Assembly: GCA_001414345.1 (NCBI GenBank)
Contig: LLCB01000192.1
Span: forward strand, 1 to 64,000
Source: Hymenoscyphus infarciens
Taxonomy: Eukaryota > Ascomycota > Leotiomycetes > Helotiales > Helotiaceae
Length of the DNA: 64,000 nucleotides
Reading direction: 5' to 3'
Below, piece by piece: positions 33,338 through 45,260 of this stretch (position 1 is its first letter; each line of letters opens with the position of its first letter). The notes under the pieces are model-generated. The model made no database searches. It was not told the origin of the DNA and saw only the letters and a program-made list of their open reading frames with translations. The position numbers and the translations under genes are program-made.

Positions 33338-34438
33338 GTGGGGAGATATGTGTTTTCATTTGAAAGAAGTGTTTCGACATTGGTAGAGTTATAACTATCG
33401 TTAAAGTTGGCTGTCGGTTCTTTAACATGAACGGCAGTGTCCTAGAAAGTAGCATATGGTATAAATAACATGAGAATATACTTTTAGCAAGATAACTTTT
33501 GAGAACTGGAAACTTTTTATCCAATAAAAAAATGAAATCACTTCCCAGTTTTCCGGCAACTGCCGAGCTCTATTCAGCTTCCCTTCAAGAAAAACTCATC
33601 GTGAGGAATGATTACGGCCATGAATTTCTATAGCCCTGAGGAGGTAATCAGCCTTTGTTACGGAAGAAATCAACAATTTACCTTTTGGTTCCCAAGCTTT
33701 CTCCTACTGCTCTTTTAATTAAATTTCGCCTCCAAATGTAGTGCTTGACTTGCTCGTTGTTTGATAGTGTACTTGATGGCTTACTTGATGGCTTACTTGA
33801 TGGCTTACTCACCAGTAGCCAGGGTTGGTTTACTCGAAAATCGATGGCTTACTCGCCATCCTCGATTCGAATCGCAATGTAAAGTTTAGGGTACTCGAAA
33901 TCTACAATATCTCTTCTCACTCTAGCTTTGAACTTCGTTTCTCTAGTTAAACACCCTAAAAAGGAAGAGTAATACAAGTAGGTAGGTATTGGACATCGTA
34001 AAAGCCATGGAAGTGAAAGAAGTTTCATTAATTTCTTGTTTTCATTTCGGTGTTTTAGCATCAATCTTCCTCTTATATTCTCCTTTTTCATATTTTGCAG
34101 TGACACTGAGCGTGAGATTGATATGACATCTTATAATCAACTATCGAACTGTCGGGAACAAAAGGTTCAGTGCTGCAATCAACAATAATCAAAATCAAAA
34201 TACCGACCTCACCCAAGAAAAAGTCGCTCAAAAATGAAGAGGTATCAAATTGTCATTTGCTTTCCGCCCTAAAACGCCATACATGCAACATCACAGGCCC
34301 TATTCTCAGCCATTCTTAATCTTCACCCATCCATGTATCCCATCGTCCCTTCATCACATAGGATCCAACATTTTTCTTCCTCTCTTTGCCATGACCTCCC
34401 TTTTCCAAAGTCCTTCCCACCCATCATGGTATGCTTCA
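33338..34438. other. Intergenic between convergent genes, no gene seen
   Basis: About 1.1 kb between the nucleoside hydrolase and the LSM8 gene. Contains a perfect 12-nt tandem repeat at 33771-33806. The minus frame 33849-34106 and others show no motif. Confidence 0.5.
33771..33806. repeat. Tandem repeat, 12-nt unit, 3 copies
   Basis: Three perfect copies of ACTTGATGGCTT. A partial echo (GATGGCTTACTCG) appears again at about 33843-33855. Confidence 0.9.
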
Positions 34439-34922
34439 TCATGAATGCTTCACCCCTCCAATAACAGCCCCCCGTACCTCGCCCCAATTAATACTCTCAT
34501 CCAACTCGGAATCCACTAACCCCACCACCACCACATTATCCCCTCGAATCAGGTAGAGACCGTGTGGGATTTCGCTCGAGGGCTCGGGATCTTCTGGGGG
34601 CCGGATTATACGTTCTGTTGTTTCTGAGAGGACCTGTTATGTCACGTAAATCAGTACATAATTTATACCCATAAATAACATACGGGGAGGAGAGGGGAGA
34701 GGAAGGGAAGAAGGGACATACCAAATTCGTCATCTGATCGCACGATAATAGGTTTCCCACAAGGGTTCGCGAGTCGCTGGTCAGAACCAGTACTTTCTCT
34801 ATCCAGCAACTGTCAGAAAGGGGTTGTAAGCTTTGCCAACGGTTCGAGGACGATGGAGGGGTAGTTCTGGGAAGGGAAGGAGGGGGGGAAAACTCACTGT
34901 TTACATAGCCCTGGAGAGACAT
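34439..34922 (-). CDS. LSM8: LSm8, U6 snRNA-binding Sm-like protein (3 short exons)
   Basis: LSm8 is the nuclear-specific member of the LSm2-8 ring that binds the 3' end of U6 snRNA in splicing. The gene is hidden in three small exons: 34922-34898, 34798-34722 and 34633-34439, giving 98 residues (human LSm8 has 96). Splice phases agree: phase 1 across intron 1 (donor GTGAGT, acceptor GATAG), phase 0 across intron 2 (donor GTATGT, acceptor AACAG). Sm motif 1 reads VLVLTSDSRTLVGNLLSCDQ then TNLVLSET; Sm motif 2 reads GLYLIRGDNVVVVGLVD, close to the LSm8 consensus GLYIVRGDNVAVIGEID. The short N-terminus MSLQGYVNKK resembles LSm8 starts. The C-terminus SELDESINW also fits (human EETDSALDL). It is divergent from VPS26. 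Confidence 0.92.
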
Positions 34923-35258
34923 GGCGCCGGGCGTTGAGGCCAACTTTGCGCGGCGAGATGAGAGAGGACGCGCGACAATGTGAAATGGTTTCGCTTCGTG
35001 AAATTGATTTGTTTTCGCGCAGAGTGCGGAGTCTGGGGAAGTCAATGGAGCGACCAATATAAATCTGGGAGTCGGTGATAGGGCCCGAGCTCCACCACCC
35101 TGAAAGGCTCCAGCCTCGTTGCCGCGACCTCGCTTCAAGGTGTAGCTACGAACGCCCACCTACCTGGGAGCTCGACATCACCACCTTCACCTGCGCCTCC
35201 ATACGGGAATTCATAGCGAACGGGAATAGGGCATCTGCCAAATCGATGATAGGGAAAG
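34923..35258. promoter_or_regulatory. Divergent intergenic region between LSM8 and VPS26
   Basis: 336 bp separate the two opposed start codons. Frames crossing this region on either strand are not conserved-looking. It should contain both promoters; no specific site identified. Confidence 0.45.
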
Positions 35259-36404
35259 ATGTCGTACTTCTTCACCACCCCGGTCGATATCGACATTGTA
35301 CTGGACGATGGAGATGACCGACAGATGGTAGACATGAAGACAGAGAAGGGCCGTCGGGAGAAAGCACCACTCTACAAAGACGGAGAGTCCGTAAAGGGAG
35401 CAGTTACCATACGACCGAAAGATGGGAAGCGATTAGAACACACAGGAATCAAAGTCCAATTCATTGGCACCATTGGTACGTCGGGGCGCAAACCACACCT
35501 CGAGGGGGGGGGAGCAAACAACATGAAGCTAATGGGCTATTCAGAGATGTTTTTCGACCGAGGAAACCACTACGAATTCCTGTCCCTCGGCCAGGAACTG
35601 GCAGCTCCCGGCGACCTCCAACATCCCCAAACCTTCGATTTCAACTTCAAGAACATCGAGAAGCAATATGAATCCTACAGCGGCATCAACGTTCGTCTCC
35701 GATACTTCGTGCGCGTTACCGTGTCCCGGAGAATGGCGGATGTGATTAGGGAGAAGGATATCTGGGTCTACTCGTACCGAATACCACCCGAGATGAATAG
35801 TTCCATCAAGATGGATGTCGGCATCGAGGATTGTCTACACATCGAGTTCGAGTACTCGAAATCCAAATACCATCTGAAGGACGTCATTGTGGGACGTATA
35901 TACTTCCTCCTGGTAAGATTGAAGATCAAACATATGGAGTTGTCTATCTTGAGACGGGAGACTACGGGTGCGGCTCCTAATCAGTACAATGAGAGTGAGA
36001 CCCTTGTACGGTTTGAGGTTGGTTTTCCCCATGAAATGCTGACGGACTTTCTCGGATTATTACTAACATACTGCTAGATTATGGACGGATCACCTTCAAG
36101 AGGAGAGACTATTCCAATTAGGCTGTTCCTTGGCGGTTTCGATTTGACCCCAACTTTCCGTGAAGTCAACAAGAAGTACTCCACCAGATATTACCTGAGT
36201 TTAGTGCTCATTGACGAAGGTAAAAATTCATCAAGCCTCCCCTTCAAAACAAGACTGACCATATCCCTAGATGCGCGAAGGTATTTCAAACAATCAGAAA
36301 TTGTCCTCTATCGTCAAGCTCCAGAAATCGCCGCAGCAGCCGGCCAACAAACCCAAATCACCGGAACCGTTCCCCCAGAGCGAACGCAAATACCACCAGC
36401 TTGA
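35259..36404 (+). CDS. VPS26: Retromer subunit Vps26 (4 exons)
   Basis: Vps26 is the arrestin-fold subunit of retromer, which recycles cargo receptors from endosomes to the Golgi. Exons 35259-35475, 35545-36017, 36078-36219 and 36271-36404 give 321 residues, about the family length. Family landmarks: start MSYFFTTPVDIDIVLDD, GQI-like TIEMFFDRGNHYEFLSLGQE across intron 1, YSGINVRLRYFVRVTVSRR, KMDVGIEDCLHIEFEYSKSK, then MDGSPSRGETIPIRLFLGGF, DLTPTFREVNKKYSTRYYL and DARRYFKQSEIVLYR. Intron 1 (69 nt) has no stop and keeps frame, so retention would insert 23 residues. Intron 2 (60 nt) has the perfect branch TACTAACA; intron 3 is 51 nt. The C-terminal tail after LYRQAPE is short and variable. The assignment is firm. 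Confidence 0.96.
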
Positions 36405-36707
36405 GGACTTGAGGCGAAAGAAAGTAATGACCCAGACAGAGCAAGCAAGCATCATATCATTTATCGAATTGTACCATAGACTCACAACCACCATGTCCGG
36501 TGAAGAAGAAGGCCCTCTAAGGAAGCGATCCAGTGCAAGAGAAAATAAAAATCAATTTTTCATGGATATCAAGATTCAAGAAGCCTTCCCTTCCTCATGT
36601 TCTCACATTTCTTACTATTACAAGAACTCCGCAATTTTTACCAACGCCCCCTTGTAAACCTGCTTGCTTACATGATTTCTTTCCCTTTGAATGTGATCCC
36701 TCGCCAA
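36405..36707. other. 3' space between convergent VPS26 and NUP120 genes
   Basis: 303 bp that hold the two 3' UTRs. Frames running through it on the plus strand are continuations out of frame of VPS26. Nothing else seen. Confidence 0.6.
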
Positions 36708-39700
36708 TTATAAGATATCCATCTCATCCCCACCCCCAAACGCAAACTGATTATTATCAATCGCGGCAATGCGATCCAATTCCGCCTGATACTCTCTCCG
36801 AATCTCATCCAGCGTCACCACTTTCCTCTTCGCCTCGCCTCCAATTCTAGATCCGTTGGTTCTCCTCGGAGGCTCCTCGTACAAAATCCAGGCTTGTTTT
36901 GGGTCCACGCAACTCAGAGCATTGATCAAGGCCTTGAATTGCTTCGTAACTGGGGTCTCAAGGTCGTCCTGTGCAAGTGTTCTATCCCCCTCGCCGGATT
37001 CTTGTAATCTTTGTAGACGCTCGAGCGAGATTGCGGCGGCTCCTCTGAAGTCACTTCGTCTGATTCGCCAGGCGTAGAGGATCTTGTGGTATGGTACACC
37101 GACTGTGACATCTACGATTTTGTGACATTTACTTGTGAGGTAATCGTCCACTTCATCGTGCAAGCCAACTAGTGGCAGCTCAGTGAGTTCGGTTGCGTAA
37201 GAGTTTTCGCACATTTTGGTGACCAGCTCGTGGAGAGAGGCAATTTGTAGAGGGTGATTTGTGAAGAGAGCGAGCGCTGAGTGGGCCAACTCGTAACGAG
37301 ATGTCTTCAAAGCAGCGGTAAAGAGGCGACTTTGCATCTCAGTACGCAATCTCTTGTCTTCATAATCCTCGCTTCCGTGTTTGAGAAATTGCAGAGACAG
37401 TCTTGCGAAATCAATCGCGTAAGAGTACATCTTTTCCTTTTCGTATTTGGCGACAATATGAGAATAGTAATGGGGAAGGCCTGATTTCAGGTCTTTTCGC
37501 TCGATATCATCCAAGTAGCCTGCGCTCGAGAAGTATGTTTGCGAATGTGCTATCAAAAAATTAGCATTAACCTCATCACACTCATTTTGAAAACTTACAT
37601 ATGCCAAATGCAGCCCTCTTGAAAAGCACAGCAGCTGCTTGAGGATCGTTTGAGGCCAGGCATGCTCTTCCTTGAATATACGTCGAAAAGGGATCTTGGT
37701 CGGAAAATCGGCTGAGTTCCATAGCAAGATCGGGTCGGTTTTGGTGTAGTAAGTAGCATTGGATGAGAGATGGTACCGTTTCGTACGAACTGTCGGGACT
37801 ACAAAGTTGTTGAACGAATTTTGTCAACGCGATTGTCATCTCAACATCTTCGCTCGGTTCCAGGTCAAAAATATGACGCATAATTGCATCCATCACTGGT
37901 ACCGTCTCCATACTCAGGGCTTCTGGTTTCTTGGATCTATCTTCAGAAGAGGCAGCCGAGTTACCAGTTTCGGAGGGTAGAGAAATTTGAGTCGTGACCA
38001 ACCAGTCGAGTAGTTCAAGTTTCTTCAGCATATCCAGAAATTTGAGGAAAACGGTAGCAGTCTCAAATTTGTTCCCACTTTCAGTGTGATTGACTTCGGC
38101 CTCGATCAGAACCAAGAGAATTATTTGACCGATGATTATGTTGCGATGCAGTTCAATGGCTTCTTGGGTTCCCCGGATGATCAGCTTCCGCCCAAATTCG
38201 CCAACTGCTTGCTTTGACGACTTTTCCGAAGCTTCCTCGCCAATCATGAGTGAAATCATGGCTTCGTATACCTCTGGTGTGATATCTTTAAACGTACTGC
38301 CATAAATTTTCAGATCATCCACGACTTGGTTGTAATCTTCATCTGCAATCTGGTTGGGGAAGTCGCATTTGTCGTAGAAAGCTCGCATTCTCGAGGGCCC
38401 TGTAAGTGAGGGTTCCTCGAACATCTCACTGAGTAACGTGGATTTGCAACTATGCAAGAGAGACTGTGATAAAGAGTTTCGGAATTCAGCAGCAACAAAA
38501 ATGGGAGCAGCCACTTTCACCAGATTGGCCGGAATCTTCGTAATCTCTTGGTTGTGCCAAATCCTCTCTAAATTGCTGCATTTTCGAACGGCAGTGATAC
38601 CATCAGCCAAAATGACCCATGGAAGATTTCCAATAGGATCTAGGACCAGAGACTGTGCCTCACCGCGCTGCTTGTCCAATTCACAGATCAGTCGATAAAA
38701 GCGATTCCACTGTTCTCCAGTTGTTTGTCGTAGGGCCTCATAATCCATGCTGCCATCAGCTGCACGGCCAAGAGTGTTGTTTGAGGCGACAACAGAACAC
38801 ATTCTCTCCGGCAGGCTTCCAGATCTCCGTGCAGCAGTCCCAGAATTGTTGTTTTCGAAAATCGCAAGCCCAGTTTCAATGGTAGCGGTTGTGTATCTTC
38901 CAGGACTAAGCAAGAACTCCAGCCACTTATCTGTGATGTCCATGGAGTCGCCCGAGAAAATCAATGGCTTTGGAGTCTCATCAAGTATCTCGGTGGTCAT
39001 TCCCTTCCAGTCATCTCTCCATGCTTTTTGAAGATTTTTAATCCTACTCCCATCTGCGGCACCACCTTTTCTGAAATCCAACTTCTGAACGCGGTAGGTC
39101 AAGTTGTTCTTCCATAAAGTCCACAAGGAATATTGGTTGGGTTTGGCTTGATCAAGTACCACAGAGAAATCCGCCAATGTCCACACAGCGCTAGTTGGAC
39201 GTCGAGGTACCAATTGATTTTTTGGGAAGATATCGACAACTTGGAGTGAGCCGTCTTCTGAATCCTCTTTCGGTGTGACCATCCAGAACTTGAATTCGCC
39301 ATTATCTAGAGGCGAGTAGGTGACGCACAAGGCGCGTTCATCGTCGCCAAAAACCTTGATCAGCTGCGAGAGTGATGGGTCGATAACCTTCTTTACCGCC
39401 TCTTTTGGGTCCAATTCCTCATTCAGCAGATCTCCCATATAAGCGATCTTTCCTGTGATCAAGTTCCATATCCGCAGTTGGTGGTTGAGAGAAATCGTAA
39501 AAGCGTAGGGCATTCCATCGATACTGTTGACTGGAGAAGCTATCGCGGTGACTGCCGATAGTTCCATGTTGTGTTTGCCATAGTGGACAGTGTTGCTTCC
39601 ATGGAAAGGTATCAAACTTCTGAAGCTGTGGCTCCATCCGCCCTCATTGTAGAAGACCTCCTTCCATTCCGAACCTAAAAAGGCATTAGCATATTCCCAT

Positions 39701-40385
39701 AGTAACTGAACAACCTAAACATACCATCTCCCTTCATACCCTCTCCTTTCTGCTTGCGATTTAACTTTAGTAGTCCTCCATCAATCAGCGAAATCAGCAA
39801 TTCATCTGCCGTCAGAGCTACCAGTCGGTGTGGGTGCTTGAAACTGAATGCCGTACACAGATATGATTTTGCCCAATCCGCAACGTTCCCCTCTGTGCTT
39901 GCTGGTTTGCGAAAGAAATCGGGCCGTAAAGTGAGGGTGTAAAGGTGATTTGAATCCGTCAAGATAAACACACTCAAGGCATCATGCTCCTCCGAATCCG
40001 ACAGCGCAATACACGATGGCAGCGCCGGACTGGGCAGATGTAATCGTAGCGTAATGTGTGATTCCTCCCCCGTCGCTGGCTTTGAGAAGTCTACCACTCG
40101 TATGGATAGGACCTTTCCGTTCTCAAGCACCCTCCAGAGAAAGCTCCTGGGGAAGCCATGGTATGATCGATGGTAGACCGAGGCAGCTGTGGCAAGATGC
40201 CGTTGCTTGAAGAGATCCTCATCTTCTGCGACAGGTATTTCGACGATATGCGCTCGTTTTTGGGTGCGGTTTGGCCATACTGATGTGCCGTGGGGGGGAA
40301 GGCGGATCGCAACCGTTGAGCCTGGCGTTGAGGACTCCAAATCTAATCGTGTCTCCTTGTAGGTGGATATGAGGCGTTGGTCCAT
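36708..40385 (-). CDS. NUP120: Nup120/Nup160-family nucleoporin (3 exons)
   Basis: This is a scaffold subunit of the Y-shaped Nup84/Nup107-160 complex of the nuclear pore. Exons 40385-39725, 39674-37599 and 37549-36708 give 1192 residues; introns are 50 nt (donor GTATGT) and 49 nt (donor GTAAGT), both phase 1, and the frame is open throughout. The N-terminal half is the expected seven-bladed propeller: FPRSFLWRVLENGKVLSIRV, LVALTADELLISLIDGGLLK, then VTAIASPVNSIDGMPYAFTI and SLNHQLRIWNLITGKIAYMG, a stretch typical of the PF11715 propeller. The C-terminal half is alpha-helical (RLSLQFLKHGSEDYEDKRLR; CHKIVDVTVGVPYHKILYAW; IRRSDFRGAAAISLERLQRL). Size matches fungal Nup120 and vertebrate Nup160. 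The N-terminus starts at MDQRLISTYKETRLDL; no better start is seen. Confidence 0.9.
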
Positions 40386-40871
40386 CCTGTCTCCATTAAT
40401 TATCGTTATTGGTGGTGTGGAGGAGCTTCTTCGTTGCGTCGCAAGTCAACAGATCAATATGCACGCGTGTGGTCGGTCGCGCGGCAACTTTTTGAAGCTG
40501 TTAAAGAAAGCCGACTTTCACCCGCCACAGAGCCTACCCTGTATTTCAGCAGTCGCTCACAGCATAACTTCACTCGGCAGTTATTTTACTTAGTCAACAA
40601 CTGACTTCTAGTTGAAGGAAAGGGGGTTGAATCATATTAAAGCACGCATATGGATTATCTTGTCTAATTCTTCCTACTGGCAAAAATGTACATAAACAAT
40701 GATGTCTTGAATGTACGGGCGTTCAGACGAAAGCCAAACCAAAGCACCATCCCCTCCCACGCCATAACCATGAACCATGCAGACAAACAAATGAAAAGAA
40801 CTTCATGCAACTCGTAATTATCTCTCAATATCCCCTGTACTGCTATAAAATCGCTCGTGAATCGCAAAGCT
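40386..40871. other. Intergenic between two minus-strand genes, no gene seen
   Basis: NUP120 promoter and RAD51 3' UTR. An ACGCGT hexamer (an MCB-type core) lies at about 40463-40468, some 80 bp upstream of NUP120; its use is unproven. No gene recognised. Confidence 0.5.
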
Positions 40872-42021
40872 CTAATCCTTCTCCAAATCCTTAGGGCTGG
40901 GGTCACCAATACCATCCTCGTTGATTGCAAATAGACAATCACTCTCCGGAAGACAAGGACTATCGTAGATCTTGCAAATTCTAGTCTCTCCACGGCCCTT
41001 CTTGAGACTTAATCTTGTGGTACTGGCGTGTGCGATAATATTTCCACCGATAGGTTTCTTCGGGTCTGGGTTGAACATGGCACTTGGGCCTCCGTCAACT
41101 TGAGCGACAACTTGATTGGTGATGACGACTGCAATTCCGAATTCATCAGCTAGGCGTTGAAGAGTTCTGAGGAATTTCGCCAGATGAGTTTGTCTAGAAG
41201 AGAGTTCTCCTCGTCCAACGAAGTCCGTTCGGTAGAGTGAGGTAGCACTATCGACAATTAAAAGAGAGAACCGAGTCTCACACATCATGGAGGCTGCCTG
41301 ATTTAATAGTTGAAGTTGATGATCGGAGTTGTAGGCACGAGCGTATGCAACGTTGTCGAGGACTTCTTCTCCAGAAAGACCATATCGATTTGCCACCGCA
41401 AGCAGGCGGACTGGTCGAAAGGTTCCTTCTGTGTCAATGTAAAGGCACTTCCCCTCTCCTCCTCCCATATCGAATGGCAATTGGCAGGTAACAGCCAAGG
41501 TATGGCAAATCTGACTCTTTCCAGTTCGAAACTCTCCAAAGATCTCGGTTACGGAACCAGTCTCAATACCTCCAGCTAATAATGTATCCAACTGCTTCGA
41601 TCCAGTCGTAATGGATATCAATTCGCTTCTTCGCTGGTGCATTTCGGTGGCTGTGGTAAATCCCAGAGGAACGAGTTTCGACGCTGTATGCAATTAGAAA
41701 TGCTGAGCTGATGGTTCCCAATGAACTCACCCTCTGTCAAAATCTTGGTTGCCTTCTGTTCGGAAATGCCTTTGATTTGTTCCAGAACTCTGTGCGAAGT
41801 ATACGCCACAGACTCGACCGTATTGAAACCGCCATCGACTATCAGTTGTATATCGCGCTTGGTCAGACCTGCGACACCCTATCGCAGTGTTAGTAGGCCG
41901 TTGAGTTCAAGGTCGCAGGTTGGAATCATACAATGAGAGCTGCGAGTGGCGTTGGTGCACCTGGACCGCCTACACCGACTTCATCACCCCCAGATTGCGA
42001 GGCTTCGATTTCTTCGGTCAT
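40872..42021 (-). CDS. RAD51: Rad51 recombinase (3 exons)
   Basis: Rad51 forms the filament on single-stranded DNA that carries out strand exchange in homologous recombination. Exons 42021-41932, 41878-41731 and 41683-40872 give 349 residues, near human (339) and S. pombe Rhp51 (365). Intron 1 (53 nt) has branch CTACTAACAC; intron 2 is 47 nt with donor GTGAGT. After a short acidic N-terminus comes the helix-hairpin-helix region ([20 protein letters not shown]), then [17 protein letters not shown], Walker A GEFRTGKS (129-136), Walker [11 protein letters not shown] (220-229) and the L2/core segment [16 protein letters not shown]. The end [15 protein letters not shown] is typical. The long match and intact ATPase motifs make this Rad51 rather than Dmc1 (note the [16 protein letters not shown] run and KKGRGETR). 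Confidence 0.96.
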
Positions 42022-43013
42022 TTTGGATGCCTCCACTCGTTGATATGCTGGGTAGGGAGTAGGTGTGCTGAATCAGGTATTCGCTGGGAGAAGGGGAATG
42101 TTGTGATGATGATTGGAAAGTGGCACGGCGCGTCGTGTCGCGTCTTTGAAGAAGTCTTGGTGCGAGTTCACATGACCAATCTACTAAATCCATTGCTAAA
42201 AGATAGGTAGCCTTACGTAACTCGTAAGTAGCAGCATAGGCGGACCTAGGACAGCCCGCAACAAGCACAGTTCAACGTGAACTGAGTAAAATCATTTCAC
42301 CCGCGATACTCTGGTTAATTAGCATCCTCCGCATCCACTTGTATTTTTGCGATTTTTCTACGTAGCGAAAATCAGACTGCAAGTTTTCGTAGGGTCGCTA
42401 ATCACTCCCACTTATCCTGTCCTCGTAATGAGCACTAAAAGTGGCAGTAAAAATGGAATGAAAATACTTCCAGGTTGGTCTTCGCCTCCGAAGCTCTTTC
42501 ACAATCGAAAACTATTTGTATAGCATCACAACTCGTTAACATCACTCAAAATTCACATCCATAAATCAGCCAAAGCCAAGGTAACATGGAAACATTCATA
42601 TTATGTTTATACTAACTTTCCTCTATAAAAAAACGCCCGCCCGCCAATTTGATACAAAGAATGAGTCGAAGTCTCCTAATCAACATATTATCGCATTTTC
42701 CAAGAGAGAAGAACCGTTAAAATGCTCAATATTTCCAGGCCATAGCCAGATCCCACCCCCAAGTCATAATATCATGTACGACGTATTCCATTCATAGCAT
42801 CCCGCCCAGTATTGTTGGTCCCCTTCCAATCAAAAAAACGCCCCTTTTATGTTCCATTCCATACCAGCAAAAATAACTTCCCAGAATCTGTATCCATAGT
42901 GTCACCCCAAATACTTTGGAAACAATTCGAACTCGACGGTTCCAAAAGGCTTGGGTTAATATGACGAGACGCGCCCGCCTCTTGGGCTCATCCTTCGACT
43001 TCGACTCGGTAAA
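42022..43013. other. Intergenic, RAD51 upstream region, no gene seen
   Basis: About 1 kb upstream of RAD51 and downstream of the next minus-strand gene. It has a GGCGCGTCGTGTCGCG stretch near 42126-42141; no known damage-response site is certain. No gene recognised. Confidence 0.5.
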
Positions 43014-44315
43014 TCAAGGTCGATCCATGCTTGCACGCTTTCCAGTCATAGACGTGCGTGGCTTCTTTTGAAGCTTTCCTCGTCGTTCGCTGGACTCTTC
43101 CTCGTGGGGATCGTATCGACCGTTGTTGTGGGAGCTACTACCTGCTGTTGTGGAGGCACCAAATGTACCTGCAGGTAGAACTTCAAATCCCGAATTGACT
43201 TTGCGCACATTCTTGTTTTCGTGGAGTTGGCCTGGGACAAATGGTGCAGGTGCATGGGCGGGCAAAGGTTGATACTCGCTCGTCATACCACCAGACATTC
43301 GATATTCGAGAGGATTGGCATCGGCTTCATTGCCCTGTGGCGTCAAAAATGGATCCGAAATGTCGCTGTATGGCGTATCGTTCAGTGGGACTTGAGAGTA
43401 TTCTGCTCTTGAACTTTGGAACTGAAAGGTGTCCAAAACAGGTCTTGCAGAAGGCATGTTCATTAGCGGAACGCTTTCTCCGGGGCCTCTGTTGCGATTC
43501 GGGGAATAACGGTTTTGTCGGTCACTAGGAATTCGTAGGTTTCCAGAAAGAGTGGCATCTGAGTCGGATGAGGCTCCCGAGGAGTGTTCATTGTCAGCAG
43601 CTGATGCGTCGGCCTCCAAATCCATTTGTCGAGAACCTCTTGGTCGATGAACATGAACTTTCTTCTCCGGTGAAACAGCCTTCCCCTCCAACTGCGCAAG
43701 TGCGTCGTCATTGTATCGAGTTTCTCCATAGCTGCCATAACGAAGGTGAGAAGATTTTCTGGGCTTGTATGATTGGCGAGCACCAGGACTCTGATCATAG
43801 GCAGTCTCCTCCGCATATCGATCGAGTGGGGAGTCGCTTCGAAGTGGGGATCGACTTTTTCTGGACGAAGCTGCCTTGGCCACCTTCTGGGATGTATGTT
43901 GAGAGTTTCGAGGACTCGTACTTGCATCGGATGTAGTTGCGCTTTGCATCTGGGCGAGGTTGAGTTGACTAGGGATTGGTGTACTTGTATTGGATATCCA
44001 GATACCGTCGACTTGAATACCACTCTGGATGGCGCGAACACCGAAGGGAACATCGTGCTTGTGTGATTCGACAAGTTGCCCGCTGCTCCTCAACTGTTGG
44101 ATCCTCGTTCTCTTCTCTTCGTCAACCAGCTCTTGCTTGTGGACAATCCTATTTCTCCAGCACAACTTGGCATATCCGATGAGGAATACAACAACGATGG
44201 CAGCGCCCAAGACCTGCGCCAGTTAGAGATGCATACAAGCATCAAACAAAAGCTGGACACTTACGAAAGTCATCTTCTCCCATAGCTGCCAGGACAAGAA
44301 AAAAGTTCCACCCAT
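43014..44315 (-). CDS. Single-span membrane protein with long disordered tail (2 exons)
   Basis: Exon 1 44315-44265 and exon 2 44213-43014, across a 51-nt phase-0 intron (donor GTAAGT, acceptor GCGCAG), give 416 residues. The splice joins MGGTFFLSWQLWEKMTF to VLGAAIVVVFLIGYAKLCW, creating a single membrane span at about residues 15-36. After it comes a basic stretch (RNRIVHKQELVDEEKRTR), so the long tail should be cytosolic. The tail is Ser/Pro/Arg-rich with many SP dipeptides (SPLRSDSPLDR), suggesting phosphorylation, and a YGSYGETRY island. Without the small first exon the protein would lack its true start. I recognise the architecture as a fungal conserved hypothetical, not a named family. 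Confidence 0.75.
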
Positions 44316-44875
44316 ATTGAACTGCAGGATGGTAAGATGGTGTTTGGTACAGCTTCAACAAGTAGGGTGCTTGAGTTGGTTGAACAAGTGGTGAGAGAAG
44401 CTATGACTTGATTTGATGCTCAAGCGTGTGAATAAACCAAATAACCTGACCTGATGGCCAAATTGGGAAGTCGCAAGCCTCCGTTAAGCCTCGTGATAGT
44501 TGGGCTTGACGAAGACCCCTGCTCTGGAAGGCGAACCAGCCCCGGTAATGGAACGCAGCGAATCTTAATGTCGATAAAGTAGGTAGGTATGTTTGCTGCG
44601 ACGGAGGTCGTTTGATCGGTGGTCGTGACACTGGGCAAGGTTTAAGGAAGAGTTTGCGTCGAAATTTTCAATATCAAATTGCGTCGCGGGTGATGCGATC
44701 AGTAGCTTAGCTTGTTGGTAACAAAGAGAAGAGCGAGTGACTGAAGAGCGGCGGTAAGAGAGCGCTGGGCTGGGAGTTTGTCTGTCTCGATTCACTCGGA
44801 AGGCCGCAGAGGATGGCACAGCGGTCTACCCCAAACGTCGAGCTCGAGGCGAAGTTCCAAGAATATACTTCCAAC

Positions 44876-44913
44876 TGCACTGCACTGCACCGCACTGCAC
44901 CGCACTGCACCGC
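44876..44913. repeat. Tandem repeat of ACTGCACCGC-type units
   Basis: A run of 5-nt GCACT/GCACC variants ordered as a 10-nt unit (CGCACTGCAC), about three full copies plus shorter partial units on the left. Confidence 0.85.
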
Positions 44914-45189
44914 AACAAGGCTGACCAGGTATGAGAGGAAGGCGCAATGGAGAGAAGGATCAAGACAGTCAACAGTCAACGTCAACAGTCGACAGTCGAC
45001 GACAACGAGTGAATAGAGGTGTAAATGGACACGGTTCGGTTTCGGTTTCTAGAGAAGACGTCGAATACGGATACAGCCAGTGTACAACGAGGGGGAGAAT
45101 GTCAAGTCAGTTTGAAGCGGCAATGACGCTGGACTGTCACCAAAACGCAAGGTTGCACTGCGGGCGAATGCTGATCCTTATACGAAGTA

Positions 45190-45260
45190 AGGTATAAGGT
45201 ACAGTATAGGGTATGGTATGGTATAGGGTATGGTATAGTATAGGGTATGGTATAGTATAG
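45190..45260. repeat. GGTATGGTATA-type low-complexity repeat
   Basis: Imperfect tandem array built from GGTAT, GGTATA and GTATAG words. Units such as TATAGGGTATGGTATAG recur about four times. Confidence 0.85.

Noticed and set aside
33855..33890. TTCGAATC near a possible tRNA T-loop
   Set aside because: No acceptor stem, D-loop or anticodon arm could be placed around it.
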